NCBI GenBank assembly: GCA_012744395.1
Contig: JAAYCB010000153.1
Coordinates: forward strand, 1-46,279
Source of the DNA: Pirellulaceae bacterium
Lineage (GTDB): Bacteria > Planctomycetota > Planctomycetia > Pirellulales > Thermoguttaceae
Length of the DNA: 46,279 bases
Reading direction: 5' to 3'
Of this stretch, positions 8,100 to 18,095 are shown one piece after another. A program made the translations under genes and the position numbers. The notes beneath the pieces were generated by a model that saw only the letters and a list, made by a program, of their open reading frames with translations, ran no database searches and was not told where the DNA came from. The first letter of the stretch is position 1. Each line of letters opens with the position of its first letter.

Positions 8100-11000
8100 A
8101 TGGCCGATGCCGAGCTTTCTCTCAGCCCGTCGGACCGGCTCATGGGGCTGGTCGGACATCTAGCGGAGCAAGACGCCTTCGAAGGGGTGATCCGCGAACT
8201 CAAGATGGGTCACGCGGGCACTTTCGACGGAGTCTGGGGGTCTTCCTGCGCGCTGTTGGCGGCGGCGCTGGCAAACCGCTGTGGGCGGACGCTGGTTGTG
8301 GTCTGCCCAACCGAGGACCTGGCCGATGATCTGCTCGACGATTTCACCCTCTTCAGCAAGCGGACCGCGGAGCGATTTCCGGCGTTGGAGGCCCTCTCGG
8401 GAGACCGGTTGCTGCTCGACGAGGTGTTCGGCCAGCGGATTCGACTCCTCAAGCAGCTCGGCGGTTCGGCTGCTCCGCCCGTCGTGGTGACCAGCATCGC
8501 CGCTCTCTTGCAGCCGGTGCCCAGCGGCAAGTCCTTGGCGATGCAGACATGGGCGATTCGCACCGGCGCACGGATCGGCGTCGAGGACCTCACCCGCTGG
8601 CTGGTTGAGAACGAGTTTCATCGCACATCCGCCGTTGAGCTGCCGGGTGAGTTTGCCGTCCGCGGCGGCCTGCTCGACATCTTCGCCCCGGACTGGCAAG
8701 ACCCGGTTCGGGTGGAGTTCTTCGGCGACCAGGTCGAGTCCCTCCGCCGCTTCGAGATCGCCAGCCAGCGGAGTCTGGCAACGCTCGAGCGGATCGATCT
8801 GACGATGCTCAGCCCGACGGCCCGGTACGAGGGGCACCTGGCGGACCACCTGCCCGCGGAGAGCTGGTTCCTGCTCGTCGAGCCGGAGGAGATGCAGGAG
8901 GCCGGGCGTCACTACGCGGGGCGAGTGGAACGGCCGGATGTGCTGCACGGCCTGGCGAGCGTGCTGGGGCAAGTCGTGCGTTTTCCGTCGGCCACCGCGT
9001 CGGCCATCGCCGCAAGCAGCCTGGAGGCGACGTGCCGGCTGAAGATCGAGTCGGTCGAGCGGTTCAGCGGCGACACCGGCAAGGTCCGGGAAGAGCTGGA
9101 TGCGATCGGCTTCGCGCAGGAAGTGTTCCTGATCTGCCCCACGGAGGCGGAGACCAGGCGGCTGGCCGACGTGTTCGGTTCCACGCGGCTGGCCGGCGAG
9201 GGCAGGCTGCATTTCGCCCGCGGGGAGTTGCGGGAGGGGTTCCGGCTGGCGAGCGCCCAGGTCCTGCTGCTTTCCAGCGGCGAGCTGTTCCGCCGCGGCG
9301 AGATTCGCCGGCCGGTCCGCCGGCGATTGGGCAAGGCGATCGACAGCTTTGTCGACCTCCGCGAAGGCGACCTGGTGGTTCACGTCGCCCACGGGATTGC
9401 CCGCTACCGGGGAATGAAACTGCTGGAAAAGGGAGAGCGCGTGGAAGAACACCTCGTGCTCGAGTTCCAGGAGTCGACGAAGCTCTATGTGCCGGCGTCC
9501 AAGATCGGGCTGGTTCAGAAATACGTCGGCGGGGCGAAAAGCCGGCCGCGGTTGGCCAGGCTCGGCGGCCGGCAATGGGTTCGCCAGAGGTCGGCGGTGG
9601 AGAGCGCCGTGGTCGATCTGGCGGCGGACATGATCCAGTTGCAGGCGCTGCGGGCGGCGCGGCCGGGCATCGCCTTTCCACCCGACACCGGGTGGCAGCG
9701 GGAGTTCGACGCGTCGTTCCCCTACCAGGAGACCGCCGACCAACTGGCGACGATCGACGCGGTGAAGGAAGACATGACCCGGCGGCGGCCGATGGATCGG
9801 TTGCTCTGCGGCGACGTCGGATTCGGCAAGACCGAGATCGCGATGCGGGCGGCGTTCAAGGCGGTTGAAGCGGGCTACCAGGTGGCGATCCTCGTGCCGA
9901 CCACCGTGCTCGCCGAACAGCACTACCGGACCTTCTCGGCGCGGATGGCCGAGTATCCCTTTGAAATCGCCGTGCTGAGCCGCTTCGCCACGCGGAAGCA
10001 GCAGGCCCGGACGATCGAGCAGTTGACGTTGGGCAAGATCGACATCGTGATCGGCACGCACCGCCTGGCGCAGCCGGACGTCCACTTCCACAACCTCGGC
10101 CTGGTGATCATCGACGAGGAACAGCGTTTCGGGGTCGATGTGAAGGAGCGGCTCAAGGCCCTGCGGCAGATTGTCGACGTGCTCACGATGACGGCCACGC
10201 CGATTCCGCGGACCCTGCACATGTCGCTGCTGGGAATCCGCGACATCTCGAACCTCGAAACGCCGCCCCAGGATCGGCTGGCCATCGAGACACGGGTGAC
10301 TCGTTTCGATTCCGAAATCCTCCGGCACGCGATCCTCCGCGAGTTAAGCCGCCAGGGCCAGGTGTTCTTCGTCCACAATCGGGTCAGCGACATCGAGCGC
10401 GTGGCCCGCACCCTCCGCCGGATCGTCCCCGAGGCATCGCTGGCCATCGGCCACGCGCAGATGCCGGAGCATCAGCTCGAACGGGTGATGCTCGATTTCG
10501 TGCACCACGAGTTCGACATCCTGCTGAGCACGACGATTGTCGAAAGCGGCCTGGACATCCCCAACGCCAACACGATCTTCATCGATGAAGCGGATCGTTA
10601 CGGATTGGCCGACCTCCACCAGTTGCGCGGCCGCGTGGGGCGCTACAAGCACCGCGCCTACTGCTACCTGCTGATCGATCCGAACAAGCACATCACGCCC
10701 AATTCGGCGCGGCGTTTGAAGGCGATCGAGGAATTCAGCGATCTCGGCGCGGGTTTCGCGGTGGCGATGCGCGACCTGGAGATTCGCGGCGCGGGCAACA
10801 TCCTGGGGACCCAGCAGAGCGGCCATATCGCGATGGTCGGCTACGAACTGTACTGCGACCTGCTCGAGCGGGCCGTGCGGCACCACAAACAGATGCCCCT
10901 CCGAACCGAGGTCGACGTCGATCTCGACCTGCCCAGCGAGGCGTTCCTGCCCCGGACCTACGTGCCCGACATGCGGTTGAAGATCGATCTCTACAGGCGT

Positions 11001-11333
11001 CTCGCCCGGGTCGCCGAGGATCACCAACTGGAGGACTTTCGCCTGGAATTGCTCGACCGGTTCGGGCCCCTGCCGGCGGCGGCCGAGCGGCTTCTGCGGC
11101 TCGCCGAGCTGCGGATTGCGGCGCACCGCTGGAGAATCCATTCCGTCCGCTTGGAGGGCCCCTACGTGGTTTTTGGGTATGCGGACGGAGCCGCGATCCG
11201 AAAACTCGCCTCGATTGCCGGCAAGGCCTTGCGGGTGGCGGACGGCAAGACGGCGTATCTTCTTCTCCCGCAGAAGGTTGCGACGTCCGACGAAATCATC
11301 TTCCGGATCAAATCGCTGTTGCAGTCCAGGTGA
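8100..11333 (+). CDS. mfd: Transcription-repair coupling factor Mfd
   Basis: 1077 residues. Mfd displaces RNA polymerase stalled at lesions and recruits UvrA. The domains are in the usual order. A UvrB-like N-terminal region includes the motif GGLLDIFAPDWQDPVRVEFFGD. A CarD-like RNA polymerase-interacting domain spans about residues 418-475 (GDLVVHVAHGIARYRGMKLL). The RecG-like translocase starts with GDVGFGKTE (about 572), then DEEQRFGV (about 668) and TATPIPRTLH, and ends with the motif ESGLDIPNANTIFIDEADR and RGRVGR. A C-terminal TRCF domain spans about 935-1077. It is slightly shorter than the E. coli protein (about 1150) but no key motif is missing. The ATG at 8100 has no clear Shine-Dalgarno. 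Confidence 0.97.
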   Translation: MADAELSLSPSDRLMGLVGHLAEQDAFEGVIRELKMGHAGTFDGVWGSSCALLAAALANRCGRTLVVVCPTEDLADDLLDDFTLFSKRTAERFPALEALSGDRLLLDEVFGQRIRLLKQLGGSAAPPVVVTSIAALLQPVPSGKSLAMQTWAIRTGARIGVEDLTRWLVENEFHRTSAVELPGEFAVRGGLLDIFAPDWQDPVRVEFFGDQVESLRRFEIASQRSLATLERIDLTMLSPTARYEGHLADHLPAESWFLLVEPEEMQEAGRHYAGRVERPDVLHGLASVLGQVVRFPSATASAIAASSLEATCRLKIESVERFSGDTGKVREELDAIGFAQEVFLICPTEAETRRLADVFGSTRLAGEGRLHFARGELREGFRLASAQVLLLSSGELFRRGEIRRPVRRRLGKAIDSFVDLREGDLVVHVAHGIARYRGMKLLEKGERVEEHLVLEFQESTKLYVPASKIGLVQKYVGGAKSRPRLARLGGRQWVRQRSAVESAVVDLAADMIQLQALRAARPGIAFPPDTGWQREFDASFPYQETADQLATIDAVKEDMTRRRPMDRLLCGDVGFGKTEIAMRAAFKAVEAGYQVAILVPTTVLAEQHYRTFSARMAEYPFEIAVLSRFATRKQQARTIEQLTLGKIDIVIGTHRLAQPDVHFHNLGLVIIDEEQRFGVDVKERLKALRQIVDVLTMTATPIPRTLHMSLLGIRDISNLETPPQDRLAIETRVTRFDSEILRHAILRELSRQGQVFFVHNRVSDIERVARTLRRIVPEASLAIGHAQMPEHQLERVMLDFVHHEFDILLSTTIVESGLDIPNANTIFIDEADRYGLADLHQLRGRVGRYKHRAYCYLLIDPNKHITPNSARRLKAIEEFSDLGAGFAVAMRDLEIRGAGNILGTQQSGHIAMVGYELYCDLLERAVRHHKQMPLRTEVDVDLDLPSEAFLPRTYVPDMRLKIDLYRRLARVAEDHQLEDFRLELLDRFGPLPAAAERLLRLAELRIAAHRWRIHSVRLEGPYVVFGYADGAAIRKLASIAGKALRVADGKTAYLLLPQKVATSDEIIFRIKSLLQSR

Positions 11334-11348
11334 GGTTGTCCCTATAAT
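11319..11348 (+). promoter_or_regulatory. Candidate promoter for the envelope PPIase gene
   Basis: TTGCAG (11319-11324) and a perfect TATAAT (11343-11348) are 18 bp apart. The pair straddles the mfd stop codon and lies about 85 bp before the chosen start of the next gene. Confidence 0.5.
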
Positions 11349-11434
11349 CCCGCCTCGCTTGTCTGGGGGCGCAACGTGTGCGGCCCGCGCATGGGGCCCA
11401 TTTCGACTTGCCCGGAGGCGGACAACGTTTCGTG

Positions 11435-13141
11435 ATGCGACAGACCTATCCCATCCTGCTCTGGACTGCGATCGCCCTGGCGGTCGGCGTCTACCTGCAC
11501 CCCAAGGAAGCGCGGCAATGTCTCCAATTGGCGCACCAGTGGGGCGCCGCGGTGGCCACGGACGTGCTGCGGGCCGCCAGCGCGTTTGCCGACGAGCGCC
11601 GAGCGGTCGAGATGCCGGGCGGTTCCGCGCCGGCCAGCCCTTACGCGGCGGCTCTCCCGGCGCCCGAAGTGGTCACGGCCCCCCGAATCCTGGCCGGGCC
11701 CGGCCAGGATTCGCGCGATCCGGCCTACAGCGCAGCACCGCCGCCGGTCGATACCGCCGCTGCGCTTCGCGCTGATCCGATCCGAGACGCCTACCCGCAA
11801 CAGCAGACCAGCAACCCCCTTCGCCCCACGATGCCCCGCGTGGCCCCCTGGACGGCGGAGCAGGCGGCGCCGCCGTTGGCCGTCGCCAATCCCCCGGCCA
11901 TTGCGCAGCCCGTCGGCCAACCAATCGCGCAACCAGTCGCGCAGCCAGTTGGCCAACCAGTCGCACAACCAGTTGGGCAGCCAGTCGCGTGGCCGGTCGG
12001 CCAGCCGCCGCACTACGGTCCCGGCGATCCGCACGTCGCCTCGGCGCCGCCGCGGCAAGAGATGCCGGAAGCGCGAGGTCAAACGCAGGCGGCGGGCCAC
12101 CCGGAACCGCTGCCGGGGGCGGAACTGGAGGGCCCCGACCCGGTAGCCGATCTGACGCTCTGCGAGGGCGCCCAGGTCCTGGCCAGGGTCGGCTCGGAAG
12201 TTGTCTTGGGCAGCGAGGTGTTGCCGAAAATCAACGAGAAGCTGAGCACGGTCAAGGGGCTCGATAAGATTCCCGCGGATCAGTTGGAGAGGCAGCGGGA
12301 GCTGCTCGTCCGGCAGCTGCTCCAGAGTCAGATCGATCTGAAACTGATCTACGTCGACGCCAAGCGAACCTTGCCACCCGAAGCGATCGAGAACATCAGC
12401 AAGCACTTATCCAATCGGTTCGCCGAAGTCGAAGTCGCCAACCGGATGAAGGAGTTGAAGCTTGCCTCGCGGCGCGAGCTGGAGGCGCAACTCGGCCAGT
12501 GGGGCACCTCGTTGGAGCGGGAGAAACGAGCGTTCATCGAGAAGGCGATTGCCCAGCAATGGGTCGTCGAAATGCTCCGCAAGGAAGAGGAGCAGATCCG
12601 CCACGACGAACTGCTGGCGTATTACCAGGAGCACGCGGAGGACTACGAGCACCCGGCGCGGGTTCGCTGGGAGCACCTGGCGGTGAAGTTCAGCCGCCAT
12701 CCCGACAAGCGCGAGGCCTGGCAACTGATTGCGGCGATGGGCAACGAGGTGATGCAGGGGCGCCCGTTTGCCGATGTCGCCCGGCAGCGATCTGAAGGAG
12801 CCACGGCGATGCGCGGCGGCCAGCGCGACTGGATCACCCGGGGGAGCTTGAAGTCCGCCCTGCTCGACCAGGCATTGTTCACCCTTCCGCCCGGCCAGCT
12901 GAGCCGGATTCTCCAGGACGAAGAAGGCTTCCATATCGTCCGCGTGATCGAGCGGGAAGACGCTCACCGAACGCCGTTCGAAGAGACCCAGGCGGAAATC
13001 CGGGAGAAAATGCTGGCCGAGCGAAAGGAAGCCCGGCTGAAGGAGCTCGTCCAGCGGCTGCGGGAGGAAATCCCGGTCTGGACGATCTTCGACGGGAAGA
13101 CCGCCGACGCGCGGGGCAACGGCGTCCGGAACCAGTTCTGA
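11435..13141 (+). CDS. Envelope parvulin-type peptidyl-prolyl isomerase (SurA/PrsA-like)
   Basis: 568 residues from the ATG at 11435. Longer in-frame GTG starts exist (11378, 11432), but the ATG places a signal anchor (YPILLWTAIALAVGVYL) at the very N-terminus. A low-complexity Pro/Ala region follows, with a Pro-Gln repeat at about residues 157-191. Next comes a SurA-like helical chaperone region (ILGSEVLPKINEKL-type start; cf. VGSEVVLGSEVLPKINEK), and then a parvulin domain at about 407-502 (VRWEHLAVKF, FADVARQRSEG, GGQRDWITRG, LPPGQLSRILQDEEGFHIV). It probably helps fold exported proteins. GGAGG at 11414-11418 is rather distant from the start, so the exact start is uncertain. Confidence 0.88.
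   Translation: MRQTYPILLWTAIALAVGVYLHPKEARQCLQLAHQWGAAVATDVLRAASAFADERRAVEMPGGSAPASPYAAALPAPEVVTAPRILAGPGQDSRDPAYSAAPPPVDTAAALRADPIRDAYPQQQTSNPLRPTMPRVAPWTAEQAAPPLAVANPPAIAQPVGQPIAQPVAQPVGQPVAQPVGQPVAWPVGQPPHYGPGDPHVASAPPRQEMPEARGQTQAAGHPEPLPGAELEGPDPVADLTLCEGAQVLARVGSEVVLGSEVLPKINEKLSTVKGLDKIPADQLERQRELLVRQLLQSQIDLKLIYVDAKRTLPPEAIENISKHLSNRFAEVEVANRMKELKLASRRELEAQLGQWGTSLEREKRAFIEKAIAQQWVVEMLRKEEEQIRHDELLAYYQEHAEDYEHPARVRWEHLAVKFSRHPDKREAWQLIAAMGNEVMQGRPFADVARQRSEGATAMRGGQRDWITRGSLKSALLDQALFTLPPGQLSRILQDEEGFHIVRVIEREDAHRTPFEETQAEIREKMLAERKEARLKELVQRLREEIPVWTIFDGKTADARGNGVRNQF
11903..12007 (+). repeat. Degenerate 12-nt tandem repeat inside the PPIase gene
   Basis: Nearly nine copies of a 12-nt unit of the form GCGCAGCCAGTC / GGCCAACCAGTT encode a four-residue unit (Ala or Gly)-Gln-Pro-(Val or Ile). 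The period keeps the frame, so copy number could change without disrupting the protein. It forms an extended linker between the membrane anchor and the folded domains. Confidence 0.9.
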
Positions 13142-13170
13142 ACAGCGGCGGCGTGGCGGCGGCGCGGCCG

Positions 13171-13184
13171 CTCGGCGCGCCGAG
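13171..13184 (+). terminator. GC-rich palindrome after the PPIase gene
   Basis: CTCGGCGCGCCGAG is a perfect 14-nt palindrome 30 bp after the stop, flanked by complementary GCGGCC / GGCCGC, so a longer stem is possible. There is no T-tract, so it is at best a weak intrinsic terminator or an mRNA 3'-end structure. Confidence 0.3.
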
Positions 13185-13196
13185 CAGCCGGGCCGC

Positions 13197-13224
13197 TTGA
13201 TGGTTCCGGGGGCGGGGGTATAAT
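13197..13224 (+). promoter_or_regulatory. Promoter of pdxJ
   Basis: TTGATG at 13197-13202 and a perfect TATAAT at 13219-13224 are spaced 16 bp. They lie about 115 bp before the pdxJ start and downstream of the previous gene. This is one of the best consensus promoters in the window. Confidence 0.6.
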
Positions 13225-13338
13225 CGGGTCGTCACCGGATGGCGAACGGTCAAACGCCAATCTTCCGCGGGAGACGATTCCCGCGTCAGTCGCGTCGCTG
13301 GGGCGATTCTGTGCTTTTTTCGAGGAGTGGATGGTGTC

Positions 13339-14052
13339 ATGGCAGAGCTTGGTGTGAACATCGATCACGTGGCCACGATCCGCCAGGCAAGGCGCACGTA
13401 TGAGCCGGATCCCGTCTGGGCCGCCGCGTTGGTCGAGTTGGGAGGGGCCGATGGCATCACGATCCATCTCCGCGAAGACCGGCGGCACATTCAAGACCGC
13501 GATCTGCGGATTCTCCGCGAGACCGTCTGCGTGAAACTGAATCTGGAGATGGCGTGCGACGAACAGGTCACGCAAATCGCCTGCGAAGTCCGGCCGGACC
13601 AGGCCACGCTGGTGCCCGAGCGGCGCGAGGAAGTCACGACCGAGGGGGGGTTGGACGTGGCGGGCCAGTTGGATCGCGTTCGCCAGTCCGTGGAGCGGCT
13701 CCACGGGGCGGGCGTGCCGGTGAGCCTGTTTCTCGATCCCGACCTCCGGCAGATCGAGGCCGCCGCCAAGCTGGGCGTCGAAGCCGTCGAACTCCACACG
13801 GGCCGGTATTCGCTGGCGCGCCCCGGCCAAGATCAAGCCCGGCAACTTGAGATATTGAAACAAGCCGCGGCGGCCGTCTCGGCCTCCGGGAGGGCGCTTC
13901 ACGCCGGGCACGGGCTGACCTACCGCAACGTCGTTCCGGTCGCCACGATCGACCGCATGCATGAACTGAACATCGGCCACAGCATCATCGCCCGCGCCGT
14001 GATGGTCGGAATCGAACGCGCGGTGCGGGAAATGAAGAATCTGGTTGCCTGA
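13339..14052 (+). CDS. pdxJ: Pyridoxine 5'-phosphate synthase
   Basis: 237 residues. PdxJ condenses 1-deoxyxylulose 5-phosphate with 3-amino-2-oxopropyl phosphate, the last ring-forming step of the DXP-dependent vitamin B6 pathway. The family signature is complete: [16 protein letters not shown] (residues 4-19), [13 protein letters not shown] (about 43-55), [16 protein letters not shown] (91-106), [19 protein letters not shown] and [13 protein letters not shown]. The ATG at 13339 is preferred over an in-frame GTG at 13327 because the Shine-Dalgarno GAGGAG (13322-13327) sits 11 nt before it and the protein then begins as in homologues. The gene has its own promoter. Confidence 0.97.
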   Translation: MAELGVNIDHVATIRQARRTYEPDPVWAAALVELGGADGITIHLREDRRHIQDRDLRILRETVCVKLNLEMACDEQVTQIACEVRPDQATLVPERREEVTTEGGLDVAGQLDRVRQSVERLHGAGVPVSLFLDPDLRQIEAAAKLGVEAVELHTGRYSLARPGQDQARQLEILKQAAAAVSASGRALHAGHGLTYRNVVPVATIDRMHELNIGHSIIARAVMVGIERAVREMKNLVA

Positions 14053-14250
14053 CCCGCCGCGGGGACCGGCGGCCAGCGACTCTTGCCGGCCGGGGGGCAC
14101 GTCGGGGGCCCTGGCACTCCCTCGCCCGTTTCCTTATCATGACCCTCTTCTGGGTTGTCCTGTGAAAATCGGGCCCCTCGCGGATTTCTCTGCTGCGAGG
14201 CGTCGAGGACGGTAGTCTGTCTCTGACAGCGGAAGGAAACCAAGCGACGG

Positions 14251-15138
14251 ATGAATACGCGAGCTGAAGAATACGCCGGACTCTCGGTCGCACTGACGAC
14301 GCCATTCCGGAACGGACAAGTCGATTACCCCGCATTGCAGGCCCAGGTCGACTTTCAGGTGGAAGCCGGCGCAACCTGTGTTTGCCCGGTCGGTACGACC
14401 GGCGAATCGCCGACCCTGTCGCACGAAGAACACGAACGGGTTGTCAAGGCGGTCGTCGAGGCAGCGGCCGGAAGAGTCAAGGTCATGGCCGGCAGCGGCT
14501 CGAACAGCACGGAGGAGGCCCTGCGCCTGACGCGGTGGGCGGCAAAAAGCGGCTCCGATGCCGCGCTCGTCGTGGCCCCCTATTACAACAAGCCGAATCA
14601 GGACGGGATCCTGGCACACTTCAAAGCCCTCGCCGAGGCGGTTGACATCCCGATCTGTGTCTACAACATCCCGGGGCGGACGGCCAAGAACATCGAGCCG
14701 GAGACAATCTTGCGGATGGCGGAGATGCCGAACATCAAGATGGTCAAGGAGGCTACCGGTTCGATGGACCAGGCATCGCAGATTCTGGCCGGCAGCGATC
14801 TGACCGTGCTCAGCGGCGACGACAGCCTGACGCTGCCGCTTCTGGCCATCGGCGGTCGCGGGGTGATCTCCGTTGTCGGCAACATCTTCCCCAAAGACGT
14901 GATCGCCATGATCTCGGCCTTCGAGGCCGGCGATATGCAGGCGGCCCGGCGCTGGCATCACAAGCTGTTTCCCCTCTGCCGCGAGATGCTCGGCCTGTCG
15001 ACCAATCCGATCCCGATCAAGGCCGCCATGAAGGTTCTCGGCCGCGACACCGGCGAGCTGCGGATGCCGCTGACGCCGCTCTCGGCGGATCAGGAGGCCA
15101 GCCTGCGGGCCACGTTGGCGGCGTACGGCGCCTGTTGA
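14251..15138 (+). CDS. dapA: 4-hydroxy-tetrahydrodipicolinate synthase
   Basis: 295 residues. DapA condenses pyruvate with aspartate semialdehyde, the first committed step to diaminopimelate and lysine. The Schiff-base Lys166 lies in MVKEATGS. Tyr138 (VYNIPGRT) and the Thr49-Thr50 pair ([10 protein letters not shown]) complete the proton relay, each about five residues later than in E. coli. Length is typical for a TIM-barrel DapA. Members of the family also act as N-acetylneuraminate lyases or other aldolases, but the VGTTGE and NIPGRT forms favour DapA. The nearest purine-rich site, GGAAGG, is about 15 nt upstream of the ATG. Confidence 0.93.
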   Translation: MNTRAEEYAGLSVALTTPFRNGQVDYPALQAQVDFQVEAGATCVCPVGTTGESPTLSHEEHERVVKAVVEAAAGRVKVMAGSGSNSTEEALRLTRWAAKSGSDAALVVAPYYNKPNQDGILAHFKALAEAVDIPICVYNIPGRTAKNIEPETILRMAEMPNIKMVKEATGSMDQASQILAGSDLTVLSGDDSLTLPLLAIGGRGVISVVGNIFPKDVIAMISAFEAGDMQAARRWHHKLFPLCREMLGLSTNPIPIKAAMKVLGRDTGELRMPLTPLSADQEASLRATLAAYGAC

Positions 15139-15211
15139 GACCAACCCGGCGGCCGCCACACGGATCGGCCGGGAGCGGAGGCTGGTCTGGAGCCTGGAGG
15201 CAAGCGAGGCG

Positions 15212-16339
15212 GTGGGTTCACGAAGGCGGATCCTGGTCCTTTGCGAATTCGCGACGCTCAGCGGCGGCGAGCAGTCCATGCTGGCGACGCTTGACGCCAT
15301 TGTCCGGGCCGGGTTCGCCGTGGCGGTGGCCTGCCCCCCGCAAGGCCCCCTGGCCGAGGTGCTCCGCCGCCGCGGGGTCGAAGTCTTGCCCTTCTCCACG
15401 CGGACAGCGGCCGCAGCGCCCCGTTCGCAAGAGGAAGCCCGCCGGGAGCTCGCGCGACTTCTTGATCAGCAGAAACCAGACCTGCTCCACGCCAACAGTC
15501 TCTCAATGGGGAGGCTTTCCGGCCCCGTGGCCTCAGCGCTGCGGCTTGCGAGCATCGCCCATCTCCGCGATATTCTGCGTCTCAGCCGCCAGGCGGTGGA
15601 AGACCTCAACCATCATCGGCGGCTGCTCGCGGTTTCCAACGCAACACGGAGCTTTCACGTCGCCCAAGGCCTGGACGAGGCGCGGACGCACGTGCTCTAC
15701 AATGGCGTCGACCTCGAACGCTTCCGCCCGAGCGGCGGGGGCAGCGACCTCGCCCGGGAGGTTGGCGCCGGCAACTCCTGGCGATTCGCCGTGACAATCG
15801 GCCAGATCGGGCCGCGCAAGGGGCAGGATATCCTTGTCAAGGCCGCGGAATACGTCGCCCGGCGACTGCCGGACGTGCACTGGCTGGTCATCGGCGAGCG
15901 CTTCTCCACCAAGGCCGAATCCGTGGTCTTTGAGGAACAGCTTTGCCGGGCGGCAGCGGGGAGCCTCGCCGGCCGAATGCACCTGCCGGGCTGGCGCGAC
16001 GACGTGGCTCGGCTGCTGCGGGCGGCCGACGTGGTGGTCCATCCAGCGCGGCAGGAGCCGCTCGGCCGCGTCTTGCTGGAAGCGGCGGCTTCCGGTGCGG
16101 CGATCGTGGCGACCGACGTGGGGGGCACATCCGAGATATTTCCCGGCGGCCAGGCCGCGGTGCTCGTTCCACCCAACGACCCGGAATCGCTCGCGCGGGC
16201 GGTCGTAAGCGTGCTGGCCAACGACCATCTGCGGCGCGAGCTCGGGCGGGCGGCGCGGCGGCGGGCGGAAGAGGCGTTCGACATTCGCGCAACCGCTTCG
16301 AGGCTGCTTGAGCACTACCGCGCCGCGCTCGGAACATGA
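15212..16339 (+). CDS. Family 4 (GT-B) glycosyltransferase
   Basis: 375 residues from a GTG start 73 bp after dapA. The N-terminal Rossmann half begins RRRILVLCEFATLSGGEQSM. The C-terminal donor-binding half carries GQIGPRKGQDILVKAAEYV, HLPGWRDDVARLLRAADVVV and the E-x7-E signature of retaining GT4 enzymes (EPLGRVLLE, about residue 284), followed by ASGAAIVATDVGGTSEI. It probably transfers a sugar from a nucleotide-sugar donor to a lipid or polysaccharide acceptor at the inner face of the membrane. No other polysaccharide genes are adjacent, so donor and acceptor cannot be assigned. Confidence 0.9.
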   Translation: MGSRRRILVLCEFATLSGGEQSMLATLDAIVRAGFAVAVACPPQGPLAEVLRRRGVEVLPFSTRTAAAAPRSQEEARRELARLLDQQKPDLLHANSLSMGRLSGPVASALRLASIAHLRDILRLSRQAVEDLNHHRRLLAVSNATRSFHVAQGLDEARTHVLYNGVDLERFRPSGGGSDLAREVGAGNSWRFAVTIGQIGPRKGQDILVKAAEYVARRLPDVHWLVIGERFSTKAESVVFEEQLCRAAAGSLAGRMHLPGWRDDVARLLRAADVVVHPARQEPLGRVLLEAAASGAAIVATDVGGTSEIFPGGQAAVLVPPNDPESLARAVVSVLANDHLRRELGRAARRRAEEAFDIRATASRLLEHYRAALGT

Positions 16340-16457
16340 ACACCCCTTCGGACCGATCGATCGGCGTTCTCGGCGAGGCAGCCGCCTCAGGCCCTTCCGC
16401 AGGCGCAATCGCCGGCGGCGCCGATCCCGGCCCGCCGCGGGCCGCATCGGCCAAGGA

Positions 16458-18095
16458 CTACGACGCATCGCCCAGGTCCGCGTCCGTGGAGCCGCCCGCC
16501 GACACCGGCGCACCGGGCAGTTGCCGGCCGCCCTGCTCTTCGTCGCGGTCGTCCCACTGGGTGTTGCGCGTGCGGCGGTGGATCCGTTCCTCCTGGGCGT
16601 CGGAACGCTTCTTGGCGACGTACCGGACGCTGAGATTCGCGGCCAGTGCGAGTGCCAGGCCGACCAGTCCGAGGAAGTAGATGAGGTTGGCCACCACCGC
16701 CGTCGAAACGAAGGCGATCATGGCCGTCAGGAACCAGCTGAACATCACCCAGATGGCGCGTCCGACTTTGACTTCCGCATCGCCGCGGGCCATGACCCGA
16801 TCGGCCAGACCCGTGGCGACGACGGCCGCGAATGCAACGTAGGTTGTCGACACCGGCAGGCCGTGGCTGCTGGCCAGCGCGATCACGCTGGCGGTGACCG
16901 CCATGATGACCGAGGCACGGAGGGCGTCGTAATGGAGCTTCTTGCCCCGTTCGGTAAGTCTCGGTTCGGGCGCCAAGGCGCGGCCTTTCGGCCGGAACCA
17001 GAGCAGTCCGCGCGCCACTGCCTGGCACCAGTCCGGAGCGTACAGCGCCACGCGGTCGAATTGGCTCCCCGTGTTGACCGCGGCGCGGGTCACCCGTTGC
17101 GCGTGCCGCGTGGACATCCCCAGAACGATCAGGAGGCCGCATACGAACAGCTGCCAGTGCCCGATCTCGATCCGGCTGGCGATTTCCACGGCCTCCTCGC
17201 CGGTCCCCCGGGCGTTCTGCCAGAGGTTCAGCGCCGAGAGGCCGGGCGACGCGCAATTCGCCAAATCGTTCTGCCCAAACGCGAAGCCCATACAGACCAT
17301 TCCCAGCACGGCCATTCCCTGAAACAAGCGCCGAGTGCCCCACTCGCCGGCGAGGATCAAGGCCACGTAGACCAGGAGCGTGCAGACCGCCCACAGCAAC
17401 AGCAGCACAACCGTGTAGCCGTACACCCCGATGAAGTCGGTCCGCAGCGATTCAATCAACGGCCACTCGACGTGGTTCATGCCCTTCATCACCATGAACC
17501 ATGCGAGCCAACTGAGCATCATACCGGCGATCCACGGGCCGTGGAGCAGCACGCTTTCCCGGTCCTGGGAATCATCGCGGATGGCCGCGCGGAACACTCG
17601 TTGCGCAAGGAACCCCGCGATTCCGCTGATCACAATCGAGAACAGAATCGCCGAAACCACGGTGCCGACCGTCCCCCATTGGACGACGCCCGCCCCTTGG
17701 AGTCCCCGGGTGGTCACGGAAAGGCCGAACGACGCGCCCATCAGCGAGAAGATCAGGCACGCCGTGGAACTGACCGGCATCCCGAAGGCGGAATAGGAGT
17801 AGAGCAGGACGGTATCGACCAGATAGAAGGTGACATAGACGACGATCGCCTGCTTCAGCGTCAGCATGCCCGGCTCGAAAATGCCCGTCCGTGCGGTTTC
17901 CATCACGGGGGTGGCGGCGGTAGCGCCGAGCACGACGGCCGCGCCGGCCAACCAGATGGCGGTCCGCCGGCTGAGAATTCGCGATCCGAACACCGCGTTG
18001 ATGATGTTCGCGGCGTCGTTGCGGCCGACTTCGACACAGTCCCAAACGAGCATTCCCAGCCCAAGGAAAGTGATAATCGTGATGAAATGGTCCAT
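16458..18095 (-). CDS. PiT-family inorganic phosphate transporter
   Basis: 545 residues from the ATG at 18095. An in-frame TTG at 18224 would add 43 residues without membrane character, so the ATG is preferred; the protein then starts directly with a membrane helix. The PiT family repeats are present: GRNDAANIINAVFGSR near the N-terminus and FGQNDLANCASPGLSA in the middle, each with the Asn-Asp-x-Ala-Asn core. ASSHGLPVSTTYVAFAA is in the C-terminal part. A large soluble loop separates the halves. It takes up phosphate, probably driven by the H+ or Na+ gradient. The gene converges with the glycosyltransferase. See the Pho-box-like repeats upstream. Confidence 0.93.
   Translation of the reverse strand: MDHFITIITFLGLGMLVWDCVEVGRNDAANIINAVFGSRILSRRTAIWLAGAAVVLGATAATPVMETARTGIFEPGMLTLKQAIVVYVTFYLVDTVLLYSYSAFGMPVSSTACLIFSLMGASFGLSVTTRGLQGAGVVQWGTVGTVVSAILFSIVISGIAGFLAQRVFRAAIRDDSQDRESVLLHGPWIAGMMLSWLAWFMVMKGMNHVEWPLIESLRTDFIGVYGYTVVLLLLWAVCTLLVYVALILAGEWGTRRLFQGMAVLGMVCMGFAFGQNDLANCASPGLSALNLWQNARGTGEEAVEIASRIEIGHWQLFVCGLLIVLGMSTRHAQRVTRAAVNTGSQFDRVALYAPDWCQAVARGLLWFRPKGRALAPEPRLTERGKKLHYDALRASVIMAVTASVIALASSHGLPVSTTYVAFAAVVATGLADRVMARGDAEVKVGRAIWVMFSWFLTAMIAFVSTAVVANLIYFLGLVGLALALAANLSVRYVAKKRSDAQEERIHRRTRNTQWDDRDEEQGGRQLPGAPVSAGGSTDADLGDAS

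Noticed and set aside
15597..15980. Other-frame proteins overlapping the glycosyltransferase
   Set aside because: They lack domain motifs, while the GT4 frame carries the complete donor-binding signature throughout.
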